A stretch of 64,000 nucleotides of DNA, taken from the NCBI GenBank assembly GCA_003149635.1, contig QCWI01000008.1:1-64000 (forward strand), given 5' to 3'. The stretch comes from Fluviicola sp. XM-24bin1. GTDB lineage: Bacteria > Bacteroidota > Bacteroidia > Flavobacteriales_D > Crocinitomicaceae. The notes beneath the pieces were generated by a model. That model ran no database searches and had not been told where the DNA came from. It saw only the letters and a program-made list of their open reading frames with translations. This document shows positions 36,607 through 45,787 of this stretch, piece after piece. Both the position numbers and the translations under genes were made by a program. Numbering within the stretch: the stretch's first letter is position 1; each line of letters begins with the position of its first letter.

Positions 36607-38460
36607 ATGAGATTACTACTTCTGTCCGCTGCGCTCATCATTAGCGCATCCTCTTTTGCCCAGCTTACCCCCACTTTTGACAATATTTCCATTCCAATGC
36701 GGGATGGCGAAGTCCTTTCTGCGGATGTGTACATTCCTGCTGGGGCCGATTCGTGCGAAGTGATTTTAATCCAAACGCCTTATAACAAGAATTTGTACGA
36801 AGTAGGAATGCCCATGGGAATTGGATTGAATTTGGATTCTCAGCCCTACGCATTCGTGATTGTTGACTGGCGAGGGTTCTATGGTTCCAGTGGAGCAAAT
36901 ACATCGAATTTTGAACGTGGTGAGGATGGCTATGACATCATTGATTGGATCGTTCAGCAGCCTTGGCACAGAGACCGTGTGGGAACTTGGGGGCCATCAG
37001 CCTTGGGAGGTGTACAATATCAAACTGCTCGAGAACAACATCCAAATCACACGTGCGCCGTGCCAGTAGTTGCACATCCAGAACAAGCGTACGATACCTA
37101 TTTTTACGGTGGATGCTTGGAAGAAGCACGCCTTAATCAATTGGATGCACTTGGATACGGCTTATCTCCTGTTATTTTAGCCAATCCGTATTTCAATTCT
37201 ATTTGGCAATTCTCCGCAAGTGGAAGTTGGTACCCTCAGGATATTCACATTCCAACTTTGCAAATTGGCGGATGGTACGATCACAACATCAGTCGCATGA
37301 TGGATTGGTATGAAGCATGTCGAAATTCGGCATTGCCTTCTGTTCAGGATGAGCAATGGTTGCTCGTTGGGCCTTGGGTGCATGGCGGAACTGGAATCGC
37401 TTTTGTAGGAAGTTCCATCCAAGGAGAATTGACCTATCCAAACGCTGAATACGTCAATAACGATATGTCATTGGATTTCTTCGATTATTACCTCTTGGAT
37501 GCCGTAAACGGATGGGATGCCACGGATAAAATCACGTATTACAACATGGGGGATGATAATTGGCTCAGTTCTAATAATGCGACAATTGATCATCCATTGA
37601 ACGATGTCCTCTTCCTAAATGATGCGGGGATTCTTGGCACAAATGACACCGGAGTGAGCTCTACCACTTTCGTTTCTGATCCAGCAAATCCGTCACCAAC
37701 CATTGGAGGAGCGACTTTATCTGCTGGGTTGGATCAAGGCCCGTATGATCAAGTTTCTCTGGATGCGCGGAATGATGTTATTACGTTTGAATCTGGAGTT
37801 TTGTACGCCGATGCGACGATCTCTGGAAAAGCAATTGCCCGATTGAACATTTCATCCGACCAACCGGATTGTGATATCATAGTTCGTATGGTTGATGTCT
37901 ATCCCGACAATCGTAGCATGTTGATTAATGACGGAATCCAACGCGTTCGATTTAGAAATGGCTATTCGCAAGGCGACGAAGAATTCATGACTCCCGGACA
38001 AGTTTATACGATTGATGTTGAATTACCCTTTACGCATTACACTTGGAAAGCAGGACATCGGGTTAAAATCTATATCTCAGGAAACAGTTCTATTCGTTGG
38101 AACGTGAACTTGCAAGATGGAGGAACGATGTATCAACCCGGAACTGGAAACGTGGCAAACATTACCGTTCACCACGATCAAACCTATCCTTCTTACATTC
38201 ATTTACCGGGATCGAATAGCTCTTTGGGCATTGCCAATGCAAACGAAGCTATTGTGTCGGTTTATCCGAACCCCTCAGAAAATCAATTGTTTATCGACGG
38301 TATCAAACAAGCCAATTACACTTTAGTAAACGCCCAAGGTCAAATTATCCTTCAAGGAACGGGAAATAAGATTGAAACTTCAAGCATTGCTACAGGCTGG
38401 TATTTGTTGAATGTTTCAGGTGAAGGAACTGAAAAACAATTTCCTGTCATTATCAAATAA
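36607..38460 (+). CDS. Secreted CocE/NonD (peptidase S15) family hydrolase with T9SS sorting domain
   Basis: 617 residues: signal peptide (MRLLLLSAALIISASSFAQ), then an X-Pro dipeptidyl-peptidase/CocE alpha/beta hydrolase. Visible are MRDGEVLSADVYIP, VIVDWRGFYGSSG (oxyanion region), nucleophile Ser131 in GPSALGG, then a jelly-roll beta domain typical of S15 (residues about 360-520). The C-terminal 75 residues (VYPNPSENQLFIDG ... GWYLLNVSG) are a T9SS type A domain. The enzyme should be on or outside the cell; substrate (proline dipeptides or esters) is not decidable. The stop overlaps the next ATG by one base. Confidence 0.92.
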   Translation: MRLLLLSAALIISASSFAQLTPTFDNISIPMRDGEVLSADVYIPAGADSCEVILIQTPYNKNLYEVGMPMGIGLNLDSQPYAFVIVDWRGFYGSSGANTSNFERGEDGYDIIDWIVQQPWHRDRVGTWGPSALGGVQYQTAREQHPNHTCAVPVVAHPEQAYDTYFYGGCLEEARLNQLDALGYGLSPVILANPYFNSIWQFSASGSWYPQDIHIPTLQIGGWYDHNISRMMDWYEACRNSALPSVQDEQWLLVGPWVHGGTGIAFVGSSIQGELTYPNAEYVNNDMSLDFFDYYLLDAVNGWDATDKITYYNMGDDNWLSSNNATIDHPLNDVLFLNDAGILGTNDTGVSSTTFVSDPANPSPTIGGATLSAGLDQGPYDQVSLDARNDVITFESGVLYADATISGKAIARLNISSDQPDCDIIVRMVDVYPDNRSMLINDGIQRVRFRNGYSQGDEEFMTPGQVYTIDVELPFTHYTWKAGHRVKIYISGNSSIRWNVNLQDGGTMYQPGTGNVANITVHHDQTYPSYIHLPGSNSSLGIANANEAIVSVYPNPSENQLFIDGIKQANYTLVNAQGQIILQGTGNKIETSSIATGWYLLNVSGEGTEKQFPVIIK

Positions 38461-38954
38461 TGGATTATACAATCAGAGAAATTCAACCGGAAGACAACGA
38501 AACCATCGCAAAGGTCATTCGATCCATTCTGGAAGAACATGGCATGAACAAGCCGGGTACGGTTTACACCGACCCCACTACAGATCAATTGTACGAACTG
38601 TTCCAAACACCCGACTCAGTTTACTACGTAGTAGAAGTTGAAGATGAAATCGTTGGTGGTTGTGGTGTATATCCAACAGATGGATTGCCCGAAGGATGCG
38701 CCGAGTTGGTCAAATTGTACCTCTTGAAAAGCTCGCGCGGATTGGGCATAGGAAAAACGCTCTTGGGTTTATGTGCCGATTCTGCACTAAAGATGGGCTA
38801 TCAACAATTGTATCTGGAATCGATGCCGGAATTGAGCAAAGCCGTTGGATTGTATGAATCGGTTGGATACAAAAAGATTGAATCTCCGATGGGAAACTCG
38901 GGACATTTCGCTTGTGATCTCTGGATGATTAAAAGTCTGACCCCAGCCATCTAA
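38460..38954 (+). CDS. GNAT family N-acetyltransferase
   Basis: 164 residues. The acetyl-CoA-binding motif appears as KLYLLKSSRGLGIGKTLLGLCAD, followed by QQLYLESMPELSKAVGLYESVGYKKI, standard for GNAT motifs A and B. No membrane segment or signal, so cytoplasmic. Its ATG overlaps the TAA of the S15 hydrolase (TAATG), which suggests coupled translation although the partner is secreted. Substrate unknown. Confidence 0.92.
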   Translation: MDYTIREIQPEDNETIAKVIRSILEEHGMNKPGTVYTDPTTDQLYELFQTPDSVYYVVEVEDEIVGGCGVYPTDGLPEGCAELVKLYLLKSSRGLGIGKTLLGLCADSALKMGYQQLYLESMPELSKAVGLYESVGYKKIESPMGNSGHFACDLWMIKSLTPAI

Positions 38955-38994
38955 AGTTCTAGGCGTGCTTCATGTTCGGTGTGAGTTCTTATTG

Positions 38995-41172
38995 TTACAA
39001 CCGGAAACCTATCACACAGACGTCATCGATTTGTTCGCCATCTCCAATCCAATTAGAATAAGCCGTTGAAAGATTCTCTTTCTGAGCATCCATAGATTTG
39101 TCCGCACTCTCTAGCAGTAATCTTTTGAGGGCGACATATTTGAATTTCTTACCGTTTGGCCCACCAAATTGATCCGCGTATCCATCCGACATCAAATAGA
39201 GTTGATCGTTTTCTTTCAACTGAATTTCGCAGTCTTGGAAGGGTTTCATGTCGTCGAACTTTCCAATAGGCTGCTTGTCCCCTTTCCATTCAAGAAGGAC
39301 ATGCTTTTCCCCTTCAAGTACACGGACATCTTCTGGGACAGCATCGTTTTTATCGGATTCTCGGATCAACCATAGTCCATTGTGCGCGCCGCCGAAAACA
39401 ATTTTCTTGTCTTTCAAATGAATGACCACTAATGAGATATCCATTCCATCGGCTACTTCCTCAGTGCTTTTTGCAAAAGCGTCTAAAACTAATTCGCGGG
39501 TTTTATCCAGAATATCTTTTGGTCGACTGAGCGCAAACTCCTTCACCGATCGATTTAGCGCATTACTACACACCACACTTACCATTGCTCCCGGAACGCC
39601 ATGCCCGGTACAATCTGCCACAGCAAGAAAACACCAATCACCGCGATTTTCAAACCAATAGAAATCACCGCTTACTACATCCTTTGGCAAGAAAAACAGG
39701 AAACTATCCGGAATGAACTTATTGATTTGATCGGGTGTTGGAAGCAGTGCAGACTGCAATCTACGTGCGTAGTTTATAGAATCCGAAATGGACTTATTGT
39801 GCTCCTCAACGATCTCTTTTTGCTGTTGCACCAATTGATTGCGTTCCACCAACACGGCGTTCATTCGATTCTTTCTTCGGTTGGAACTCACGTAATAAAT
39901 CAATGAGGAGATCAGTAATATAAATCCGATAACGCTGAGATAAACGATGTTTTGAATTTCCGCGATATCCTCAAGATACGCCGTTCTTTCCGTGGCAAAA
40001 TTGTTTACTTGCTGGAGGCTGTCCTGCTCGAATTGCGCTTGCAACTTATAGCGAATTCCACCAGCGATGACGTCTTGCGTGTGCCTCCGCTCGTCTGCCA
40101 CCATCTTCAATTCTAGATAATTATCCAATGCAAAATACGCTTGCTCGAAATCACCCAATCTTGAATTGTAGCGCGAATACATGCGGAAATACTCCGGATT
40201 CAGATCTTGTAAATCTTCCCTTTGGATCAACGTATAGGCATGCCGCAACATGGTGCTCAGACTATCCATCGACAGCTGATCAAAGAAGTAATCGCTGATC
40301 TTGATCAACGCTTTCACCTCATCATCGGATTTTTGCATGTAGCGTGTATTCTCCAATGCTTCGCTCGCCATTTCGGATCGTTTGTTCTGAGGAATGGAAA
40401 CGCCGCGTAAAGTTGCGTATTCAATCAAGGCTCTGGAATATTCGTCCAATTGCTCATGAAACTCCTCAATGTTGATCGCTTTTAAGAAGTAGTATTCCGC
40501 GCTATCTGGCTTATTCCAATCCTTGTACATCGTTCCAATCGTCGTGTAGGATATCGCACGATCTTTCGGACTTCCGTATTTGAGATCGAATTCTAAACTT
40601 TCATACAAGTAGTCATCTGCTTGCTCGAAAAGCCCAATTTCTAAGTACAAATCTCCAGTATTGTGAAGTCCGATAGAACGTCCTTGCAGCGCCTCATCCT
40701 TCGCTTTCCCCGTCGGATTTTTATCTAGAATTTTCTGGTAGTACTCCAGCGAAAGCAACTGCATTTCCAAGCATTTCGTAAGATCATTCAATGCATAGTA
40801 TGCGTTCCCGAGGTTCCCATAAGCATCGCCGATCCCTTGATCGTTCTTCGCTTTTTTCATGTAGCTCAACGACTTGTAATAGTAATCAAGCGCCGGTTTG
40901 AACTTGGATTTCGTTTCCTCGTACCACCCTTTCACCTGATACGCGGTACCAACATAATCCTCTCTTTTTGATTTCTTCGCCCAGAACAAGCAGGAATCTG
41001 CATATACTTTTGCCAACGGCGGATCAGAAAATTCTACGTTTTGATACTCTTGAAAATAATAGAGGAAATAATATTCTTCTTCAGAATACTTCTTTTTACC
41101 CTGACCGAACACCGCTTGCGTAAAGGCAAGGAAACCAAGCAATAGGAAGATGTTTTTCAAGAATGTAGGCAT
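38995..41172 (-). CDS. TPR-containing membrane protein with C-terminal SpoIIE/PP2C phosphatase
   Basis: 725 residues from the ATG at 41172 (MPTFLKNIFLLLGFLAFTQAVFGQ). Several TPR units fill residues about 40-390. One membrane segment (IVYLSVIGFILLISSLIYYV) leads to a coiled coil and then a PP2C-type Ser/Thr phosphatase: GDFYWFENRGDWCFLAVADCTGHG with metal-binding Asp, then VSVVCSNALNR and the closing DDVCVIGFRL. A signal-transduction protein that senses outside the cytoplasm through TPRs and acts inside as a phosphatase; partners are not known. A second ATG two codons upstream at 41178 is possible. Confidence 0.9.
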   Translation of the reverse strand: MPTFLKNIFLLLGFLAFTQAVFGQGKKKYSEEEYYFLYYFQEYQNVEFSDPPLAKVYADSCLFWAKKSKREDYVGTAYQVKGWYEETKSKFKPALDYYYKSLSYMKKAKNDQGIGDAYGNLGNAYYALNDLTKCLEMQLLSLEYYQKILDKNPTGKAKDEALQGRSIGLHNTGDLYLEIGLFEQADDYLYESLEFDLKYGSPKDRAISYTTIGTMYKDWNKPDSAEYYFLKAINIEEFHEQLDEYSRALIEYATLRGVSIPQNKRSEMASEALENTRYMQKSDDEVKALIKISDYFFDQLSMDSLSTMLRHAYTLIQREDLQDLNPEYFRMYSRYNSRLGDFEQAYFALDNYLELKMVADERRHTQDVIAGGIRYKLQAQFEQDSLQQVNNFATERTAYLEDIAEIQNIVYLSVIGFILLISSLIYYVSSNRRKNRMNAVLVERNQLVQQQKEIVEEHNKSISDSINYARRLQSALLPTPDQINKFIPDSFLFFLPKDVVSGDFYWFENRGDWCFLAVADCTGHGVPGAMVSVVCSNALNRSVKEFALSRPKDILDKTRELVLDAFAKSTEEVADGMDISLVVIHLKDKKIVFGGAHNGLWLIRESDKNDAVPEDVRVLEGEKHVLLEWKGDKQPIGKFDDMKPFQDCEIQLKENDQLYLMSDGYADQFGGPNGKKFKYVALKRLLLESADKSMDAQKENLSTAYSNWIGDGEQIDDVCVIGFRL

Positions 41173-41244
41173 ACACAAATGTACATATTTCAGAATTGAT
41201 ACTCACGACCTGACCTAGGTCATATTTTGAACAACCCTACCGCG

Positions 41245-41252
41245 TATCTTTG
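41245..41252 (+). promoter_or_regulatory. -7 box of the zinc-ribbon gene promoter
   Basis: TATCTTTG, exact match, 19 bases before the ATG at 41272. Confidence 0.5.
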
Positions 41253-41271
41253 TTACAGCAATCTAAAAATT

Positions 41272-41562
41272 ATGGCGACAGAACGAAAGTGTCCGAAGTG
41301 CCAGACTTGGAATAAAGACGAAGACTATTGCGTCAATTGTGGCGAAGTATTGTCTCCCAAGATCATTGAAGAAAAACGAGAAGAAGCACGTGAGAAACGT
41401 CGTTACCGACCACCAACAAAATTTGATAAGTTCATTGAAAAGTGGCAGAATTCACCCTATTGGATTTTGCGCGCCCTTTATCGTGTTTTGTACACGATAG
41501 GCGTGATTTTCTTTGCTATTGCATCCTTCTTCGCCTGGCTGGCCGCATCACCCAATGGTTAA
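41272..41562 (+). CDS. Small zinc-ribbon membrane protein
   Basis: 96 residues from the ATG at 41272 (MATERKCPKCQTW); upstream codons of the open frame include the promoter box. Two CxxC pairs (CPKC and CVNC) form a zinc ribbon at the N-terminus. A basic helix (EEKREEAREKRRYR) and one hydrophobic segment (VLYTIGVIFFAIASFFAWLA) end it. Probably sits on the inner membrane with the zinc ribbon in the cytoplasm. Its stop overlaps the ATG of the next gene. Confidence 0.8.
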   Translation: MATERKCPKCQTWNKDEDYCVNCGEVLSPKIIEEKREEAREKRRYRPPTKFDKFIEKWQNSPYWILRALYRVLYTIGVIFFAIASFFAWLAASPNG

Positions 41563-41902
41563 ACACAGAGACATATCGGTATTTGCAGCGATTATGGCCC
41601 TGTACTTTCTGGTACGATGGGTGCTGATCTTCGGTTCCACAGGAGTTCTGCGTTGGTATTTAACCGACTTGCTTTTTGTCCCTGCAATGTGCTTGTTCGG
41701 CTTGATCTTGATCCGGCGGTTGAAAAACGATCGGGAGATATTAATTCCATGGTACAGTGTCCTGCTTCAAGTTCTCTTAGTTTCCCTCTATTTCGAATGG
41801 TATCTACCGAACCAAAACGTACAATATACCAGTGATCCCCTCGACATTCTCATGTATTTCGCTGGAGGCATTGCCTTTTTGCTTTTTCAAAGACGTCTGT
41901 AA
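41555..41902 (+). CDS. Hypothetical small membrane protein
   Basis: 115 residues from the ATG at 41555, which overlaps the last codons of the zinc-ribbon gene. About four hydrophobic segments (ISVFAAIMALYFLVRWVLI, LLFVPAMCLFGLILI, VLLQVLLVSLYF, ILMYFAGGIAFLLF) make it an integral membrane protein. It probably works with the zinc-ribbon protein, given the overlap. Family unknown. Confidence 0.75.
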   Translation: MVKHRDISVFAAIMALYFLVRWVLIFGSTGVLRWYLTDLLFVPAMCLFGLILIRRLKNDREILIPWYSVLLQVLLVSLYFEWYLPNQNVQYTSDPLDILMYFAGGIAFLLFQRRL

Positions 41903-41972
41903 TTGAATTGTTATTTTGCGTTGTTAACAATACTTGGCACGATTGTTTCCAGTATTGGGGTAGATTTGAACT

Positions 41973-43928
41973 ATGATGTATAAACGTTTCCTTTTCATTG
42001 CAATAACTGTATTATCAGCACAACTTTCATTGGCGAATGCCATTCCAGAGCGCGAATTTGTCCGCCGGAATTTCCCAAGCTTTGAGGAAGTCTTTACACA
42101 CATCATGATGTCTTTGGACGCGTATTGTGATGAATGCTATTACGGAATTGCGAAGAAACCGGAAGGATATTATCTCAGTGCCACTCCGTTCGAAGGAGAC
42201 GGCCCGACAAAGTTCGTTAAAGTATGGGATCGAAAAAGTGCCGATTTTGTTGCTTTCGATATTTCTGAATTTGCCAGTGAAAGACGTTTGGGTCACGAAC
42301 CCCCAGAAGAATTTAAAACGAACTATCAACAAGCGGATTTCTACGATTTCAATCTCTATTACGGATACAACGGATGGGTGGAAGATACACGTGCTTTATT
42401 ACATCAGTACCCTGAAAAAACGGCAGAAGATTTAGAAATTCTTGCGCGAAGTTATTCGTACGAAGCGACAGAGGCCGCACATCCGGGAGTAGCGCAAAAC
42501 TACATCGATCTCTCTGGACTATTTGAAGATAAAGGGTACGCAAAAGTTGGAACGACGCAGCAAAACTTCTTCGGTGAGGCCGCCAATAAAGCTCTGGAAA
42601 ACTGGCAATTGTTGGCACGACAGTATCCAGAGTACATCGGAGTCACAGGAGACAACGTGGAATTCATGCGTAGCAACGAGTACATGCATGTGTGGTTGTT
42701 GGCAAAATCTATTAAAGCGACAACGTTAGAAGCTTTGTACGAGAAGAATTTGTACTACTCCGAGGCTTGGCGCCAATTTGCATTTAACAACCTGAATGCT
42801 TGCGATGGCGGTGGATTGCTTTTCACTTCTACAAGTCAAGATACCTACCCATTGCTTTATGAACAGATCAAGTTTGGCACAAGAGGCGACGTCGTGGTCA
42901 TAAATACAACTTTACTGAACGCGTCGTGGTATTGGGAAATGTTGCGAGAAACTACCGATGATTTGCGCACGACGATTAAAACCAAGGAATTTGAATTTCT
43001 ATCGGACAAACCTATATTTGTAGATCGTGATCGTGAAGCCGAACCGTATAAACAATGGCTATCTGAGCTACTGAAAGAAGATTCGGATGCTTCGTATCGA
43101 TTGGCACCACGAGATTTTTACCTCAACTATCAAGGTGCGAATCTGGATATCGAACTGAAAACGCCAACTCTGTATATGAGCGACATCATCCAATTTGATT
43201 TGCTGGTGAATAATCCGGATCGAAAAGGATATACGAATGCTCCCTATGGACTGGTAAGTATTGGACTGTACGATCACCTTGCTCCTACTGGAAGATCATT
43301 TGCGCTCGTCGCGGATAAAAAAGCAACAATGGAGGATTTGTGGTCGCTGGAAAGTGTGGAAGAATTGGTTCGATACACCACCATGGATTACCTATCGGCG
43401 CTGGGAACGGCTGCTGAGAAAGAGCTTTCGACGCTATCGTATTTGATTATCAATGTATCGCCAGTCTTCATGGAACGACGCGAGGATATCGTCGACCGAG
43501 TTTACCGTCAAATTCCGGTGAAGGACATTGTAAAAACGGAAGATTTCGCGCTCTTGGATGCCCTGAACGCATTTTACGAAGTCGTTCGTCCAGAGGTTTG
43601 TCTAGAGCTTCAATCAGAATTGAAACCTGTTGTTGAGGACAAAATTCTGAACATCACCGCCATGAATAAGGATTTGAATTCAGATGTCGAAACCATGGAA
43701 CGCATTTTTAGTATTTACGCCCACTTCCGTGTATTTGATATTCCTGAGCGCTCCATTCGAATGACAGAAGAACTCACCGAACTTACCGAAATGGAACTAG
43801 CAGTTCTAAAGCAATTGCAAGAAAAGGCGGTCGCTCTGTTTGAAAGTCCAGTAGTACGTCAGCGCGACCTCACGCGTCGTAAAGTATATCGATTGCTACG
43901 AGGACTAGAAGCTTTGGGTCTCGAATAA
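41973..43928 (+). CDS. Secreted protein with DUF2723-like C-terminal part
   Basis: 651 residues with signal peptide (MMYKRFLFIAITVLSAQLSLANA). The N-terminal 230 residues are unlike anything I know. Around residues 270-320, LLFTSTSQDTYPLLYEQIKFGTR followed by VVVINTTLLNASWYW closely matches the segment after the membrane part of DUF2723 proteins (LFTNGDNDTFPLWYAQ, then VRVVNLSLLNTDWY). DUF2723 proteins are polytopic glycosyltransferase-like enzymes; this one has no membrane helices beyond the signal, so only the soluble part is present. The match is from memory, and function is unknown. The aminotransferase follows 22 bases downstream. Confidence 0.65.
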   Translation: MMYKRFLFIAITVLSAQLSLANAIPEREFVRRNFPSFEEVFTHIMMSLDAYCDECYYGIAKKPEGYYLSATPFEGDGPTKFVKVWDRKSADFVAFDISEFASERRLGHEPPEEFKTNYQQADFYDFNLYYGYNGWVEDTRALLHQYPEKTAEDLEILARSYSYEATEAAHPGVAQNYIDLSGLFEDKGYAKVGTTQQNFFGEAANKALENWQLLARQYPEYIGVTGDNVEFMRSNEYMHVWLLAKSIKATTLEALYEKNLYYSEAWRQFAFNNLNACDGGGLLFTSTSQDTYPLLYEQIKFGTRGDVVVINTTLLNASWYWEMLRETTDDLRTTIKTKEFEFLSDKPIFVDRDREAEPYKQWLSELLKEDSDASYRLAPRDFYLNYQGANLDIELKTPTLYMSDIIQFDLLVNNPDRKGYTNAPYGLVSIGLYDHLAPTGRSFALVADKKATMEDLWSLESVEELVRYTTMDYLSALGTAAEKELSTLSYLIINVSPVFMERREDIVDRVYRQIPVKDIVKTEDFALLDALNAFYEVVRPEVCLELQSELKPVVEDKILNITAMNKDLNSDVETMERIFSIYAHFRVFDIPERSIRMTEELTELTEMELAVLKQLQEKAVALFESPVVRQRDLTRRKVYRLLRGLEALGLE

Positions 43929-43950
43929 AGAAAATCCTTATTTTGTCGTC

Positions 43951-45114
43951 ATGGCAAACTTGAAAGATTTATTCCTCCTTAATCCAGATTACAGACATCT
44001 TAATCACGGTTCTTTTGGCGCGTGTCCCAAGCCGATTTTTGAAGATTACCAGCGTTGGCAATTAGCACTGGAACGTGATCCCGTCGATTTCTTCGTAAAC
44101 AAGGGAAACGAGCAATTACAGCGATCGAAAGAGGCATTAGCCAAGTACATCAATTGCAATGCGGATGACCTGGTTTATACCACAAATCCAACGTACGCCA
44201 TAAATATCATCGCTAAAAGTCTGGACTTGAAAGAAGGAGATGAAGTCCTTGCCACAGATCAAGAATACGGCGCCTTAGATCGCACTTGGAAGTACTATTG
44301 CGAGAAAGCCGGAGCCAAATACGTCCAACAGAAAATTCAATTGCCAGTCACTTCAAAAGAACAGATGATTGAGGATTTCTTTGCCGGTTATTCGGACAAA
44401 ACAAAGGCCATTTTCATCAGTCAGATTACGAGCATGACTGCGCTAATCTTCCCGGTAAAGGAAATCTGTGAGCGCGCAAAATCACTTGGATTACTAACTA
44501 TCGTGGACGGTGCGCATGTGCCTGGACATATTCCTTTGGACCTAGCCGAACTAGAAGCAGACATCTACACGGGAGCTTGCCATAAATGGATGATGACTCC
44601 GAAAGGATCTTCCTTTTTATATGCAAAACCTGAAGTTCAAAATGATTTCGACCCTGTGATCATCAGTTGGGGCTACGATGCGGAGTTCCCCGGAAAATCG
44701 AAGTTTCTGGATTACCATCAGCTACAAGGAACGAGAGACTACTCTGCTTTTTTGACCATTCCTGCTTCGATTGCATTTATGGAACAACACGACTGGTGGG
44801 AAGTTTCGAACCAAGCGAAAGGGTTGTTGCGTAAGAATTATCCGGTTTTGTGTGATCTTTTCGATGCGACTCCCCTCTGCCCTATTTCGGATGAATTCCT
44901 TGGTCAAATTGCCAGCGTTCCTTTGCCTTTTGATGATCCAATGCCTTTGAAAAAAGAGATTTTTGAAAAATACAAGATCGAAATTCCTGTTTTCAAATTA
45001 CGCGATCAGGTGTATTTGCGTTTGTCGACTCAGGCTTATGTGAGTCAAGAAGATGTGGATGCATTGATTGAAGCTTTGAAGGAGATTAAGGCGAATACGG
45101 ATATTTTTGGGTGA
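43951..45114 (+). CDS. Class V aminotransferase (isopenicillin-N epimerase-like)
   Basis: 387 residues. Features are the opening YRHLNHGSFGACP, the pyridoxal phosphate-binding region TIVDGAHVPGHIPLDL, and the Schiff-base Lys212 in GACHKWMMTPKGSSF. The C-terminal domain ends VYLRLSTQAYVSQEDVDALIEAL. This fold covers isopenicillin-N epimerase-like enzymes and cysteine desulfurases; nothing here points to beta-lactam synthesis. Cytoplasmic. It may be cotranscribed with the secreted gene upstream (22-base gap). Confidence 0.9.
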   Translation: MANLKDLFLLNPDYRHLNHGSFGACPKPIFEDYQRWQLALERDPVDFFVNKGNEQLQRSKEALAKYINCNADDLVYTTNPTYAINIIAKSLDLKEGDEVLATDQEYGALDRTWKYYCEKAGAKYVQQKIQLPVTSKEQMIEDFFAGYSDKTKAIFISQITSMTALIFPVKEICERAKSLGLLTIVDGAHVPGHIPLDLAELEADIYTGACHKWMMTPKGSSFLYAKPEVQNDFDPVIISWGYDAEFPGKSKFLDYHQLQGTRDYSAFLTIPASIAFMEQHDWWEVSNQAKGLLRKNYPVLCDLFDATPLCPISDEFLGQIASVPLPFDDPMPLKKEIFEKYKIEIPVFKLRDQVYLRLSTQAYVSQEDVDALIEALKEIKANTDIFG

Positions 45115-45239
45115 TCATTTATCCAAATAATTAAATCTTCTGACGCGTTTCGTATTTGCACCTTGTTGGCCAATTCGCGAACTCGCAGATTGGCGAACTC
45201 TTGGGGAAGTCTGTTAAAATCAGTCTCTTCTTTCTACCA

Positions 45240-45272
45240 AAAACCCCAACACTTCTCAGCATCGGGGTTCCA
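45240..45272 (-). terminator. Terminator of the small secreted protein gene
   Basis: Stem AACCCC (45242-45247) / GGGGTT (45264-45269), T run on the minus strand. Confidence 0.7.
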
Positions 45273-45297
45273 TCTATATAGATTGTTGTTGATTTTT

Positions 45298-45606
45298 CTA
45301 TTTCTTCACTTCAAACCGATCGATCATCGCTTTTCCGTCCGTTCTTTCATAAATCATGAAATACATTCCTGGTGCTAAAACGCCCAAATCTGCTGAATCT
45401 CCCAGTCCTTTTTGAATGATTTCCTTCTTATCATTCATCAACTTAAAAGATGAGGTAACTGGAAACGTATAGGTCAAGGCTTCCTGACCGTCATTCATCC
45501 CATTCGTTCGCGCATTGCAGTTATCCTGAACGGTTAATTGAGCAAAAGCTGACGAGCTTCCCAAAAGAAGCGTCATGAATGCTAAATATTTCAAATTCAA
45601 TTTCAT
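45298..45606 (-). CDS. Small secreted protein
   Basis: 102 residues from the ATG at 45606 (MKLNLKYLAFMTLLLGSSSAFAQ signal peptide); two codons upstream another ATG exists. The mature part of about 79 residues has an Fn3-like or T9SS-tail-like pattern (SADLGVLAPGMYFMIYE then IDRFEVKK), as in T9SS C-terminal domains, but it stands alone without a cargo. Perhaps a free sorting-domain-like protein. Unknown role. Confidence 0.65.
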   Translation of the reverse strand: MKLNLKYLAFMTLLLGSSSAFAQLTVQDNCNARTNGMNDGQEALTYTFPVTSSFKLMNDKKEIIQKGLGDSADLGVLAPGMYFMIYERTDGKAMIDRFEVKK

Positions 45607-45664
45607 AGACATGGTTTTATATAGTTATAATTAGATTGGATCAATTGGTTACAAGTTCATTTTT

Positions 45665-45730
45665 GTAATTCTATAGCGCATTTCGACTTCCTTCGACAGG
45701 CTCAGGACAACGCCGCTCAATGTGCTTTAA
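45665..45730. repeat. TTCGACAGGCTCA / GCTCAATGTGC repeat
   Basis: TTCCTTCGACAGGCTCAGG and GCCGCTCAATGTGC belong to the same repeat family as those near 5622 and 23215-23370. Confidence 0.5.
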
Positions 45731-45741
45731 TTCGAAAATCG

Positions 45742-45776
45742 AAAAAGCCCTCAACTCCGGTGCTGAAGGCCTTTTC
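45742..45776 (-). terminator. Terminator of the hypothetical lipoprotein gene
   Basis: AAAAAGCCCTCAACTCCGG pairs imperfectly with TGCTGAAGGCCTTTT, giving a T run on the minus strand. Confidence 0.55.
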
Positions 45777-45787
45777 TTTGATCCTGA

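Noticed and set aside
43951-45114. Beta-lactam biosynthesis cluster from the epimerase-like aminotransferase
   Set aside because: No other gene of such a pathway is near; class V aminotransferases are broad.
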